A stretch of DNA of 64,000 bases from Mercurialis annua (Eukaryota; Streptophyta; Magnoliopsida; Malpighiales; Euphorbiaceae): contig NC_065573.1 of the NCBI RefSeq assembly GCF_937616625.2, forward strand, positions 2,867,001-2,931,000, read 5' to 3'. Of this stretch, positions 13,329 through 27,160 are shown piece by piece. Each line of letters begins with the position of its first letter. The first letter of the stretch is position 1. The notes under the pieces were generated by a model. The model ran no database searches. It was not told where the DNA came from and was given only the letters and a program-made list of their open reading frames with translations. A program made the translations under genes and the position numbers.

Positions 13329-13403
13329 ATATTGCTCAAAGTTAGCTTCTTAAAACGTCCTATTTATTTCACGTTTTTTTTTACAAACTTTGAGCTATTA
13401 AAA
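13329..13403. repeat. 75-bp foldback segment present only in the right E2 LTR
   Basis: This stretch is absent from the left LTR at about 6308. It has terminal inverted repeats GCTCAAAGTT (13334-13343) and AACTTTGAGC (13386-13395). It is either a very small foldback/MITE-like insertion or an old hairpin precisely lost from the left LTR. Confidence 0.55.
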
Positions 13404-15370
13404 TTATTATTTAGAGTCGTCCAAATTTTAAATAAAATTGACATTCCTACGGTTTGGAATGTCGCCTACAACATTTGTTTAGATCTTAGTTTTAAAATAG
13501 ATCTCGAAAGTGTCGAAAACTAAGTCGAAAGTTGGTTTCCTAATGCTGATTTTCAAAACAGCTAAAACAGTCCTCTAAGGGCTGCTGTTTGGGCCTCGAA
13601 ACAGCACCCGTAAAACTGTTCAGTTCCGAAACAAATTTGATATTCTTATACTTCACAATCGTATCTGCAACTTCCGTGAAGACTTCGACTAGTTTCGACA
13701 TTGCGGTTTGTTCACAATAATTTTCTAAAGTTGGGTCTTTAATTATTATTTTTGGCTTCAAAACAACCCCACGTTTTGCTATTGTTTCAGGGTCAGAAAC
13801 AGAGCTCGTATCATCCTCGAAACCCAAAACAAAATTAGCATTCATATTCTCTATAACATCATCCAAACTTAATCCGACATGTCTATCATCCTCAAAGCTT
13901 GCCTCAAAGGCAGCCTCTCATTAGGCATAAATATGAAAATCATTTTCATATTTTTCACTCAAATTCAAACCTCGATAACATTTAATTTATCTTAACAATT
14001 ATACTATTATTTTTCATAAAACTCATCTATGTAAAGCCAATTATATATCCCACCCACTCTCGGGTTAGGATTACTACGGTTCGAGGTCCGTTTGTATAGG
14101 CGAAGTAGCCCTCGTGGCTTGATTCACAAATTTCCAGATTTTTATGTTTTCAACACCTCACCTATTTCAATTGGCCCAGCCATATTTAACAATTCAATTT
14201 CTAATCCGACTATCACGTATCACTCTCCGTTAGTCCCTTACGATATACTACTCAAGCTTTCTCAAAAATTATTGCTCAACGACCTTCGTATCTTAGCTCA
14301 AACTTAGCGACTCACACTATTTTGGGGCTGCACTCTCTTTATTTTTCAAACTCAGTTTTGAATCACTTTAACTCACTGTTTTAAACTTAATTAAGTTATG
14401 TCATGCTTTAGACTCGATGTATATTCTAAGTCTACATCCTCGACGAGTCGCTGACTGTCCAAATAGTCCCCATATCACTGCCAAAATTGCTGCGGGTTGC
14501 AGCAGTTTTGCAGCCATGTTGCTGCAACTTGCAACAACGTTTTTGCTGCTGTTTACAGCAGCACATGGCTGCGGTTCCGACATCCTAACGCTCCCCCGAC
14601 ATGCTAACTCACTCCTATTCCATAACCGAACCTTAAACTCCATAAATCAATCATAAACAACTCAAAATATAGCTTAAAAACTCAATCTAAAGCATAATAA
14701 AAAATTGGGCAGCAGCAACTCATGAATTTAACTCTACAAAACACCATCAAAACCACAAGCAAAGTCAAAAAGTCTTAGGTTACCTTATTCCTTATTGAGT
14801 TAGATTTCCATAGCAATTTATTAATGGAAAACGGAAGTCGGATCGCGGAGCTATGGACGTCGTCGTCCTTTGTGTGCAAGAAAGAAAATGAAGCTTTTGC
14901 TTCTGTAACCATCCTATCTTCTTTTCTTTCCTTATTCATATCCTAATAACTCACACAAAACCTTTCTATTAAGATTAATATGTCATCTTGGCTAAACTAT
15001 CATTTAGCTCAAAATGTTTAAATTACACTTTAATTCAAATCCTTAATTAATCGTCGCGTCTAATTTATAAAACAATTTCGTAAATTTACGAAAGCGTGAC
15101 GATAATTTATTTATAGATAAATAATGAACTCCACATTATTTATTTACTCTGATCAAATTATTTATTTATTTTTCTTATTCCAATAATTATGTTCTGCTAA
15201 ATTCCAGTTTATCGCATAACAATTAAATTATTATATTGCGATAATTTGATTAGACCGCTTTGGTCTAATTCTTATTTCTTGAACTTCAATCTGACATTCT
15301 TAATACTAAATCCTTATACTTATGCCTCGTGGCACTATTCTTAATATTTATAAAATTACGGGGTATTACA

Positions 15371-18300
15371 TAAGCCAAACGTTTACAAATGTTTCGAAAC
15401 AAATCCAAACGTTTCAACTTTTTAGCGATTTAAGCCAAACGTTTACAAACGTTAAGAAACAAATCCAAGCGTTTCACCTTTTTAGCAATTTAAGCCAAAC
15501 GTTTACAAACGTTACAAAATAAATCCAAGCGTTTCACCTTTTTAGCGATTTGAGCCAAACGTTTACAAACGTTACGAAACAAACCCAAACGTTTCGCCAT
15601 TTTAACGATTTAAGCCAAACGTTTACAAATGTTGAGAAACAAGTCCAAACGTTTCCCCAAGTTAGCGACTTAGGCCAAACGTTTACAAATGTTACGAAAC
15701 AAATCCAAACTTTTTGCCTTTTTAGCAATTTAAACCAAACGTTTACAAACGTTACAATACACATCCAAACGTTTCCTCTTTTTAGCGATTTAAGCCAAAT
15801 GTTTACAAAATTTTGCGAAACAAAACCAAACGTTTAAAACGTTACGAAATAAATCCAAGCATTTCACCTTTCTTGCAATTTAAGCTAAATGTTTACAAAA
15901 GTTACGAAACAAATCCAAGCGTTTCACCTTTTTAGCAATTGAAGCCAAACGTTTACAAACGTTCCGAAACAAATCCAACTATTTCACCTTTTTAGTAATT
16001 TAAGCCAAACGTTTACAAATATTACAAAACAAATCCAAGCATTTCACCTTTTTAGCAATTTAAACCAAATATTTACAAACTTTATGAAAAAAATCCAAAC
16101 GTTTCACCTTTTTGGCAATTTAAGCCGAATGTTTACAACCGTTACAAAACAAAACCAAACGTTTCGCCTTTTTACCAATATAAGCCAAATGTTTACAAAC
16201 GTTATAAAACAAATCCAAACGTTTCCCTATCTTAGCAATTAAAGCAAAATGTTTAAAACGTTACGAAAAAAATCCAAACGTTTCACCTTTTTAGCTATTT
16301 ATGCCAAACGTTAACAAACATTACGAAATAAATCCAAACGTTTCACCATTTTAGCTATTGAAGCCAAACTTTTACAAACGTTACGAAATAAATCCAAATG
16401 TTATGCATTTTTAGCAATTTATGCCAAATGGTTTGAAAACAAATCCAAGCGTTTCACCTTTTATCAATTGAAGCCAAACGTTTACAAATGTAACGAACAA
16501 AATCCAAGCGTTTCACCTTTTTAATAATTTACGCCAAACATTTACAAACGTTACGAAACAAATCTAAGTGTTTCATCTTTTTTGCAATTTAAGCCAAATG
16601 TTTACAAATTTTACGAAAAAGATCCAAATATGTGACCTTTTTAGCGATTTAAACCAAACGTTTACAAACGATACGAAACAAATCTATACGTTTTGCCTTT
16701 TTAGCGATTTAAGCCAAACATTTACAAATGTTACGAAATAAATCCAAATGTTTCACCTTTTTAGCGTTTTAAGCCAAACGTTTACAAACGTTTCGAAAAA
16801 AAGCCAAATGTTTAAAACGTCACGAAACAAATCCTAACGTTTCACATTTTTAGCGATTTAAGCAAAACCTTTACAAATGTTACGACACAAAACCAAGCAT
16901 TACACCTTTTTAGTAGTTTAAGCCAAACGTTTATAAATTTTACGAAACAAATCCGAGCGTTTAACCTTTTTAGCAGTTTAAGCCAAACATTTACAAACGT
17001 TCCGAAACAAATCCAAGAGTTTTACTTTTTTAGTAATTTAAGCCAAACGTTTACAAATGTTACAAAACAAATCCAAGCGTTTCACCTTTTTAGAAATTTA
17101 AACCAAACGTTTACAAACGTTACGAAACAAATCAAAACGTTTCACCTTTTTAGCGATTTAGGCCGAACGTTACAAACGTTACGAAACAAAACCAAACGTT
17201 TCACCTTTTTAGCAATTTAAGCCAAACGTTTACAAACGTTATGATACAAATCCAAACGTTTGCCCATCTTAGCGATTAAAGCCAAACGCTTAAAACGTTA
17301 CGAAACAAATCCAAACGTTTGACCTTTTTCGCGATTTATGCCAAACGTTTACAAACGTTGCGAAACAAATCCAAGCGTTTCACCTTCATAGCGATTGAAG
17401 CAAAACGTTTACAAACGTTACGAAACAAATCCAAATCTTTCACATTTTTAGTAATTTATGCCAAACGTTACGAAACAAAAACCAAGCGTTGCAACTTTTT
17501 TGCAATTTAAGCCAAACATTTACAAACGCTACGAAACAAATCTAAGTGTTTCACCTTTTTTTCAATTTAATCCAAACGTTTACAAATGTTACGAAAAAAA
17601 TCCAAACATTTCATCCTTTTAGCGATTTAAGCCAAACGTTTACAAACGCTAATCCAAACATTTTATCTTTTTAGCGATTTATGCTAAACATTTACAAAGG
17701 CTAGGAAACCAATCCAAATGTTTCACCTTTTTAGCAATTTAAGGGAAACGTTTACAAACGTTACGAAACAAATCCAATCGTTTCACCGTTTTAGAAATTT
17801 AAGCCAAACGCTTACAAACGTTACGAAACAAATCCAAACGTCTCACCTTTTTAGCGATTTAAGACAGACGTTATGAAACAAATCAAAACGTTTCACCTTT
17901 TTAGCGATTTATGCCAAACGTTTACAAACGTTACGAAACTAATCCAAATGTTTCACCTTTTTAGGGATTTAAGCCAAACGTTTACAAACGTTACCAAACA
18001 AATCCAAACGTTTCACCTTTTTAGCGATTTATGCCAAACGTTTACAAACGTTACGAAAGAAATCCATTTGTTTCACCTTTTTAGCGATTTAAGCCAAATG
18101 TTTACAAACGTTACGAAACAAATCTGAACGTTTTGCCTTTTTAGCAATTTAAGCCAAACGTTACGAATCAGATCCAAACGTTTCCCCTTTTTAGCGATTT
18201 AAGCCAAACGTTTACAAACGTTACAAAATAAAACCAAATGTTACGGAACATATCTAAACGTTTCACATTTTTAGCGATTTAAGCCAAACGTTTACAAACG

Positions 18301-21300
18301 TCACGGAACAAAACCAAATGTTTCACATTTTTAGAGATTTATGCCAAACGTTTACAAACGTTACGAAACAAATCCAAGCGTTTCACCTTTTTAGCGATTA
18401 AAGCCAAACGTTTACAAAAGTTACGAAACAAATCCAAGCGTTTCACCTTTTTAGCAATTTAAGCCAAAAGTTTACAAACGTTACAAAACAAGTCCAAACG
18501 CTTCTCCTTTTTAGCGATTTAAGCTAAACGTTTACAAACGTTAAGAAACAAAACCAAGCGTTTAACCTTTTTAGCTGTTTAAGCCAAATATTTTAGACGT
18601 TACGAAATAAATCCAAACGTTTACAAAAATTACGGAACAAAAACAAACGTTTCGCATTTTAAGCAATTTAAGCCAAACGTGTACAAACGTTACGAAAAAA
18701 ATCCAAACGTTTCATCTTTTTAGCGATTGAAGCAAAATGTTTACAAACGTTACAAAAAAATCCAAACGTTTCCCCATTTTAACGATTTAAGCCAAACGTT
18801 TATAAATGTTGCGAAACAAAACCAAACATTTACTAACGTTATCAAATAAATCCAAACGTTTTCCCATTTTAGCGATTTAAGTCAAACGTTTACAAACGTT
18901 ACGAAACAAATCCAAACGTTTCACCTTTTTAGCGATTTAAGCCAAACGTTTACAAACGTTACGAAACAAATCCAAACGTTTACAAACATTACAGAACAAA
19001 AATAAAATTTTCACATTTTTAGCAATTTAAGCTAAATGTTTACAAACGTTACGAAAAAATCCAAACGTTTCACCTTTTTAGCGATTGAAGCCAAACGTTT
19101 ACAAACGTTAAGAAACAAATCCAAACGTTTCCCCATTTTAGCTATTTAAGCCAAACGTTTATTAATGTTACGAAATAAAACAAAATGTTTACAAACGTTA
19201 CGAAACAAATACAAATGTTTACAAACGTTACAAAACAAATCCAAACGTTTCTCCATTTTAGTGATTTAAGCCAAACGTTAACAAACGTTACGAAGCAAAC
19301 CCAAACGTTTCACCTTTTTAACGATTTAAGCCAAACGGTTACAAACGACACGAAACAAATCAAAACGTTTCCCCATTTTAGCTATTTAAGCAAAACGTTT
19401 ACAAATGTTACGAAACAAATCCAAACGTTTCCCCTCTTTTGCGATTAAAGCCAAACGTTTGCAAACATTACGAAACAAATCCAAACGTTTCACCTTTTTA
19501 GCGATTTAAACCAAACGTTTACAAACATTTCGAAACTAATCCAAGCGTTTCACCTTTTTAGCAATATAAGACAAACGTTTACGAACGTTACGAAACAAAT
19601 CCAAACGTTTCACCTTTTTAGAGATTTGAGCCAAACGTTTACAAACGTTACGAAACAAATCCAAACGTTACACCTTCTTAGAGATTTCAGCCAAACGTTT
19701 TCAAACATTAAGGAACAGATCCAAACGTCTTGTTTTTGCAATTTAAGACAAACGTTTTTAAATTAAACCAAACGTTTCACATTTTTAGCAATTTAAGTCA
19801 AACGTTTACAAACCTTACAAAACAAATCCAAACGTTTCACCTTTTTTGCAATTTAAGACAAATGTTTACAAACGTTACGAAACAAATCCAAACGTTTCAC
19901 CTTTATAGCGATTTATTCCAAATGTTTACAAACGTTACGAAACAAATCCAGATGTTTCACCTTTTTAGCGATTTAAGCCAAACGTTACAAAACATATCCA
20001 AACGTTTCCCCTTTCTAGAGATTTCAGCCAAAAGTTTATAAACGTTACGAAAGAAATCCATTTATTTCACCTTTTTAGCGATTTAAGCCAAACGTTTACA
20101 AACGTTACGAAACAAATCCAAACGTTTCGCCTTTTTATCAATTTAACTCAAACGTTGCGAAACAAATCCAAACGTTTCCTTTTTTTAGCGATTTAAGCCA
20201 AACGTTTACAAACGTTTCAAAACAAAACCAAATGTTACGAAACAAATCTAAATGTTTCACATTTTTAGCGATTTAAGTCAAACGTTTACAAATGTTACGA
20301 AACAAATTCAAGTGTTTCGCCTTTTTAGTGATTTAAGCCAAACGTTAACAAAAGTTACGAATTAATCAAAGCGTTTCACGTTTTTAGCAATTTAAGCCAA
20401 ACGTTTACAAACGTTACGAAACAAATCCAAATGTTTCAGCTCTTTGCAATTTAAGTCAAAAGTTTACAAACGATACGAAACAAATACAAATATTTCCCCA
20501 TTTTAGTGATTTAAGCCAAACGTTTAAAACGTTACGAAACAAATCCAAACATTTCACCTTTTTAGCGATTTGAACCAAACGTTTACAAACGTTAGGTAAC
20601 AAATCCAAACTTTACACCTTTTTAGAGATTTAAGCTAAACGTTTACAAACGCTACGAAACAAATCCAAATGTTTTCCCATTTTAGCAATTTAAGACAAAC
20701 GTTCTGAAATTAGCAATTAAGTCAAACATTTACAAACATTACGGAACAAAACAAACGTTTCACCTTTTTAGCAATTTAAGCCAAACGTGTAGAAACGTTA
20801 CGAAACAAATCCAAACATTTTCCCTTTTTAGCGATTGACGCCAAACGTTTACAAACGTTACGAAACAAATCCAAACGTTTCCCCATTTTAGCGATTGAAG
20901 CCAAACGTTTATAAACGTTGCGAAACAAAACCAAACGTTTACTAACGCTATAAAACAAATCCAAACGTTTAAAAAACGTTACGAAACAAATCCAAGCGTT
21001 TCCACCTTTTTAGCAATTTAAGCAAAACGTTTACAAACGTTACGAAACAAATCCAAATATTTCACCTTTTTAGCAATTTAAGCCAAACGTTTACAAACGT
21101 TACGAAACAAATTCAAACGTTGCACCTTTTTAGCGATTTAAGCCAAAGGTTTACAAACGTTACGAAACAAAGTCCAAATGTTTACAAACATTACGGAACA
21201 AAAACAAACTTTTCACATTTTTAGCAATTTAAGCCAAACGTTTACAAACGTTACGAAACAAATCCAAACGTTTCACCTTTTAAGAGATTGAAGCCAAACG

Positions 21301-24300
21301 TTTACAAACGTTAAGAAAGAAATCCAAATGTTTCCCCATTTTAGAAAATTTAAGCCAAACGTTTATAAATGTTACGAAACAAATCCAAACGTTTCCCCAT
21401 TTTAGCGATTTAAGCCAAACATTTACAAATGTTACGAAACAAATCCAAAAGTTTCACCTCTATAGAGAATTAAGCCAAACGTTTACAAAGGTTACGAAAC
21501 AAATCCAAACGTTTCCCCATTTGAGCGATTTAAGCTAAACGTTTACAAACATTACGAAACAAATACAAGTGTTTCACCTATTTAGCAATATAAGACAAAC
21601 GTTTATAAACGTTACTAAACAAATTCAAATGTTTCACCTTTTTCGCGATTTAAGTCAAACGTTTACAAACATTTAAAAAAAAATCCAAACATTTCACCTT
21701 TTTAGGGATTTAAGCAAAACGTTTACAAACGTTACGAAACAAATCCAAACGTTACACCTTTTTAGCGATTTAAGCCAAATGTTTACAAACTTTACGAAAC
21801 AAATCTAAACGTTTTCCCATTATAGCGATGTAAGCCAAACGTTTTGAAATTAAACCAAACGTTTAACCTTTTTAGCGATTTAAATCAAACGTTTACAAAC
21901 GTTACGGAACAAAAACAACTGTTTCACCTTTTTAGCGAATTAAGCCAAACGTTTAAAACGTTGCGGAACAAATCCATGCGTTTCACCTTTTTAGCAATTT
22001 AAGCCAAACGTTTACAAACATTATGAAAACAAATCCAAATGTTTCACCTTTTTAGCGATTTAAGCCAAACGTTTACAAATGTTACGAAACAAATTCAAAC
22101 GTTTTCCCATTTTTGCGATTTAAGCCAAACGTTTACAAACGTTATAAAACAAATCCAAGCGTTTCACCTTTTTAACGATTTAAGCCAAATTTTTACAAAC
22201 AATACGAAACAAAACCAAACCTTTAAAACGTTTCCCATTTTTAGCAAATTATGCCAAAGGTTTACAAACGTTACGAAATATAGCTAAACGTTTAAAAAGG
22301 ATATGAAACAAATCCAAGCGTTTCACCTTTTTAGCAATTTAAGCCAAACGTTTGCAAATGTTACGAGACAAATCCAAACATTTCTCCATTTTAGCGATTT
22401 AAGCCAAATGTTTACAAACGTTACGGAAAAAATCCCAACGTTTCACCTTTTTAGCAATTTAAATCCAAAAGTTTACAAAACGTTACGAAACAAAACAGGA
22501 CGTTTCACCTTTTTTGCGATTTAAGTCAAACGTTTACAAATCTTATAAAACAAAACCAAACTTTTAAAACGCTACGAAACAAATTCAAGCATTTCACCTT
22601 TATAGCAACTTAAGCCAAACGTTTATAAACGTTGCGAAACAAATCCAAACGTTTCACCTTTTTATTGATTTAAGCCAAACGTTTACAAACGTTCCGAAAC
22701 AAATCCAATCGTTTCACCTTTTTATCGATTTAAGCCAAACGTTTACAAACGTTACAAAACAAATCCAAACGTTACGAAACAGAACCAACCGTTTACAAAC
22801 CTTACGAAACAAATCCAAGCGTTTCACCATTTTAGCAATTTAAGCCAAACATTTTCAAACGTTAGGAAACAAATCCAAGCGTTTCACCTTATTAGCAATT
22901 TAAGCAAAACGTTTACAAATGTTATGAAACAAAACCAAACGTTTAAACCATTTAGCGATTTAAGCCAAACGTTTTCAAACGTTACGAAACAAATCCAAAC
23001 GTTTCCCCATTTTAGCGATTTAAGCCAAATGTTTTACAAACGTTATGAAATAAATCCAAACAAATCACTTTTTTAGCGATTGAAGGCAAACGTTTACAAT
23101 CGTTACGAAAAAATCCAAGCGTTTTCCATATTTAGCAATTTAAGCCAAACGTTTACAAACGTTACGAAGCAAAACCAAGTGTTTCACCTATTTAGCAATT
23201 TAAGCCAAACGTTTACAAATGTTACGAACCAAATCCAAACGTTTCATATTTTTAGCGATTTAAGCCAAATGTTTACGAACGGTACGAAAAAAATCCAAAC
23301 GTGTAACCTTTCTAGCAATTTAAGCCGAACGTTTACAAACGCTACGTAACAAATGCAAACGTTTCACTTTTTTTAGCAATTTAAGCCAAACATTTTCAAA
23401 CGTTACGAAACAAATCCAAACATTTCACCTTTTTAGTGATTTAAGCCAAACTTTTGCAAACGTTACAAAACCAATCCAAACGTTTCACCTTATTAGCTAT
23501 TTAATCCAAACGCTTATAAACTTTATGAAACAAATCGAAACGTTTCCATTTTTTAGAGACATAAGCCAAACGTTTCCAAACGTTACGAAACAAATCCAAA
23601 TGTTTCACCTTTTTAGCAATTTAAGCCAATCGTTTGCAAACGTTACGAAACAAAACCAAACGTTTAAAACGTTACGAAACAAATTCAAACGTTCAACATT
23701 TTTAGAGATTTAAGCCAAACGTTTACAAACGTTACGAAAAAAATCAAAGCGTTTTTCCTTTTTAGCAATTTAAGCCAAACGTTTATAAATGTTACGAAAC
23801 AAATCCAAATGTTTCACCTTTTTAGCGATTTAAGGCAAACGTTTACAAACGTTACAAAACAAATCCAAACATTTCACCTTTTTAGCGATTTAAGCCAAAC
23901 ATTTGCAAAGATTATGAAACAAAACCAAATGTTTCCACTTTTTAGTAATATAAGCCAAACCATTACAAATGTTACGAAACAAATCCAAGCGTTCACCTTT
24001 TTAGCAATTTAAGCCAAATGTTTACAAACGTTACGAAACAAATCAAAGCGTTTCACCTTTTTAGCAATTTAAGCCAAACATTACGGAATAAATCCAAACG
24101 TTTCCCCTTTTTAGCGATTTAAGCCGAACGTTTACAAACGTTACGAAACAAAACCAAACGTTTCACTTTTTAGCGATTTAAGCCAAATGTTTACAATCGT
24201 TTCGAAACAAATCCAAACATTTCACCTTTTTAGCGATTTAAGCCAAGCATTTACAAAGGTTATGAATCAAATCCAAATGTTTCACCTTTTTAGCAATTTA

Positions 24301-27160
24301 AGCCAAATCTTTACAAACGTTACGAAACAAATCCAAGCGTTCACCTTTTTAGCAATTTAGGCCAAACGATCATAAACGTTACGAAACAAATCCAAGCGTT
24401 CACCTTTTTAGCAATTTAAGCAAAAAGTTTACAAACGCTACAGAACAAATCCCAACGTTTCCCCTTTTTAGCGATTTAAGCCGAACGTTTACAAACGTTA
24501 AGAAACAAAACCAAACCTTTCAGCTTTTTTACAATTTAAGTCGAACGTTTAGAAATGTTATGAAACAAAAACAAACGTTTCGCCTTTTTAGCGATTTAAG
24601 CAGAACGTTTACAGACGTTATGAAACAAATCCAAACGTTTCGTCTTTTTAGCAATTTAAACAAAACGTTTACACACGATATGAAACAAAACCAAATGTTT
24701 CACCTTTTTAGCGATTTAAGCCGAACATTTACGGACGTTACGAAACAAATCCAAACGTTTTACCTTTTTAGCGATTTAAGCCAAACGTTTACACACGTTA
24801 CGAAACAAATCCAAATGTTTCACCTTTTTCGCAATTTCAATCAAAACGTTTCGCCTCTTTAGCGATTTCAGCCAAACGTTTACAAACGTTACAAAAAAAA
24901 TCCAAACTTTTCACCTTTTTAGCGATTTAAGCCAAACGTTTCACCTTTTTAGCGATGTAAGCCAAACGTTTACAAACATTACAAAACAATTCCAAATGTT
25001 TCACCTTTTTAGCGATTTAAGCCAAACGTTTACAAACGTGACAAAACTAATCCAAATGTTTAAAATGTTACGAAACCCGTTTTAGTAATTTAAGCCAATC
25101 GTTTACAAATGTTACGAAACAAATCCAAACGTTTCATTTTTTAGCGTTTTAAAACTAACATTTACAAACGTTACAAAACAAATCCAAACCTTCCACCTTT
25201 TTAGCGATTTAAGCCAAATGTTTAAAAATGTTTGTAAACATATGGATTTAAGCCAAATGATTGCAGACGTTGCGAAACCAATCCAAACATTTCACCTTTT
25301 TAGCAATTTAAGCCAAATCTTAAAACGTTACGAAATAAATCCAAACGTTTACAAACATTATGGAACAAAAACAAACGTTTCACATTTATAGCAATATAAG
25401 CTAAACGTTTTCAAACGTAACGAAAAAAATCCAAACGTTTCACCTTTTTAGTTATTGAAGCTAAACGTGTACAAACGTTATGAAACAAATCCAAACGTTT
25501 CCCCATTTTGGCGATTCATGCCAAACGTTTATAAACGTTACGAAACCAAACCTAACGCTTACAATTGTTGTGAAACAAATCCATATGTTTACAAACGTTA
25601 CGAAATAAATCCAAACGTTTTCCCCTTTTAGCGATTTAAGCCAAACGTTTACAAACGTTACGAAACAAATCCAAACGTTTCACCTTTTTAGCGATTTAAG
25701 CCAAACGTTTACAAACGTTAAGAAACAAATCCAAACGTTTCACCATTTTAGCGATTTAAGCCAAACGTTTACAAACGTTACGACACAAATCCAAACGCTT
25801 ACAAACATTACGGAACAAAAACAAACTATTCACATTTGTTGCCATTTAAGCCAAACGTTTACAAACGTTAGGAAACAAATCCAAACGTTTAACCTTTTTA
25901 GCGATTGAAGCCAAACGTTAAGAATCAAATCCAAACATTTTACCATTTTAGCGAGTTTAGTCAAACATTTATAAACGTTATGAAACAAAACCAAATGCTT
26001 ACAAACGTTGCGTAACAAATCCAAATGTTTACGAACGTTACGAAACAAATCCAAACGGTTCCCCATTTTAGCGATTTAAGTCAAGCGTTTACAAACGTTA
26101 CGAAACAAATCAAAATGTTTCCCCTTTATAGAGATTTAAGCCAAACGTTTACAAACGTTACGAAACAAATCCAAACGTTTCCCCATTTTAGTGATTTAAG
26201 CCAAATATTTACAAATGTTACGGAAAAAATCCAAATGTTTCCCTATTTTAGCGATTTAAGCCAAACGTTTATAAACATTACAAAACAAATCCAAGCGTTT
26301 CCCCTTTTTAGCAATATAAGCCAAACGTTTACAAAAGTTATGAAAGAAATCCAAACATTTCACCATTTTAGCGATTTAAGTCAAACGTTTACAAACGTTA
26401 CGAAACAAATCCAAATATTTCCATATTTTAGCGATTTAAGCCGAACGTTTAAAACGTTATGAAACAAATCCAAATGTTTCACCTTTTTAGCGATTTAAGT
26501 TAAACGTTTACAAACTTTACGAATAAATCTAAACGTTTTCCCATTTTAGCTATGTAAGACAAACATTTTGAAATTAAACCAAACGCTTCACCTATTAAGC
26601 GATTAGGTCAAACGTTTACATGTCACAGAATAAAAACAAATGTTTCACCTTTTTAGCGATTTAAGCCAAACGTTTAAAGGTTACGAAACAAATCCAAGTG
26701 TTTCACCTTTTTAGCAATTTCAGCCAAACATTTAAAAACGTAACGAAACAAATCCAAACGTTTACAAATGTTTTGAAAGAAATCCCAGCGTTTTACTTTT
26801 TTAGCGATTTAAGCCAAACGTTTACAAACGCTTACAAACTTTACGAAACAAATCCAAATGTTTACAAACATTACGGAACAAATATAAACAAATCCCAAGC
26901 GTTTCACCGTTTTAGCAATTTAAGCCAAACATTTACAAACGTTACAAAATAAATACAAGCGTTTCAAGTTTTTTAGCAATTTAAGCAAAACGTTTACAAA
27001 CGTTACGAAACAAATCCAAACGTTTCACCTTTTTAGCGATTGAAGCAAAACGTTTACAAACGTTAAGAAATAAATCCAAATGTTTCTCCATTTTAGCATT
27101 TTAAGCCAAATGTTTATAAACGTTACGAAACAAATCCAAATGTTTACAAACGTTACGAAA
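15371..27160. repeat. Satellite array A, 60-bp monomer
   Basis: About 11.8 kb, roughly 195 tandem monomers, uninterrupted by other elements. Bases 18901-18960 are a copy identical to my consensus. The monomer contains AACGTTTACAAACGTT (an inverted repeat with a 2-bp centre), a second AAACGTTT site exactly 30 bp from the first, and five CpGs. Most divergence is CG to TG or CA. Shortened 30-bp-type units recur (for example near 15825, 18615, 18965, 21175, 25335), as expected from exchange between the two CCAAACGTTT sites. Open frames inside encode 20-residue repeats (about FSDLSQTFTNVTKQIQTFHL) only because 60 is divisible by 3. Confidence 0.97.
27156..27160. other. Target-site duplication CGAAA (left) of solo LTR
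   Basis: CGAAA at 27156-27160 and again at 39447-39451 flank the solo LTR within satellite sequence. Confidence 0.8.

Larger units (their letters stand above)
5137..15370 (-). mobile_element. E2: non-autonomous LTR retrotransposon with no recognisable coding region
   Basis: Two homologous LTRs (5137-8309, incomplete, and 11975-15370) in the same orientation flank a 3.67-kb internal region. A primer-binding site is at 11959-11970 and a polypurine tract at 8310-8322, so the sense strand is minus. No Gag, protease, RT, RNase H or integrase motif is visible on either strand internally, and no long frame exists. The first bases after the primer site resemble those of EC (CCTAGGAACTACT and TTACCACTGC are shared). 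This is a large-retrotransposon-derivative type element, probably dependent on proteins from relatives. Its right end abuts the satellite directly. Confidence 0.85.
11975..15370 (-). repeat. E2 5' LTR
   Basis: 3.40 kb from TGTCACGACCC to GGGGTATTACA on the plus strand. The inner end carries the block shared with EC, E3 and the solo LTR (AGCGCTAGGGAATAGGAGTG, then AGCCTGAAA). The 47-bp repeats recur at about 12607-12785, the hairpin motif at 12829-12863, and a donor-like AAGGTAACC at about 14783 on the minus strand. A GCAGCA-rich palindromic island lies at 14480-14580. Relative to the left LTR it contains a 75-bp foldback segment. The right end passes directly into satellite (TAAGC). Confidence 0.9.

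Noticed and set aside
15371..27160. Numerous 60-170-residue ORFs in all three satellite arrays, encoding 20-residue repeats on both strands
   Set aside because: The 60-bp period is divisible by 3, so any open consensus frame continues until a mutation. Frames are open on both strands, begin and end at random substitutions, and have no gene context. They are shadows of satellite DNA, not a repeat-protein family.
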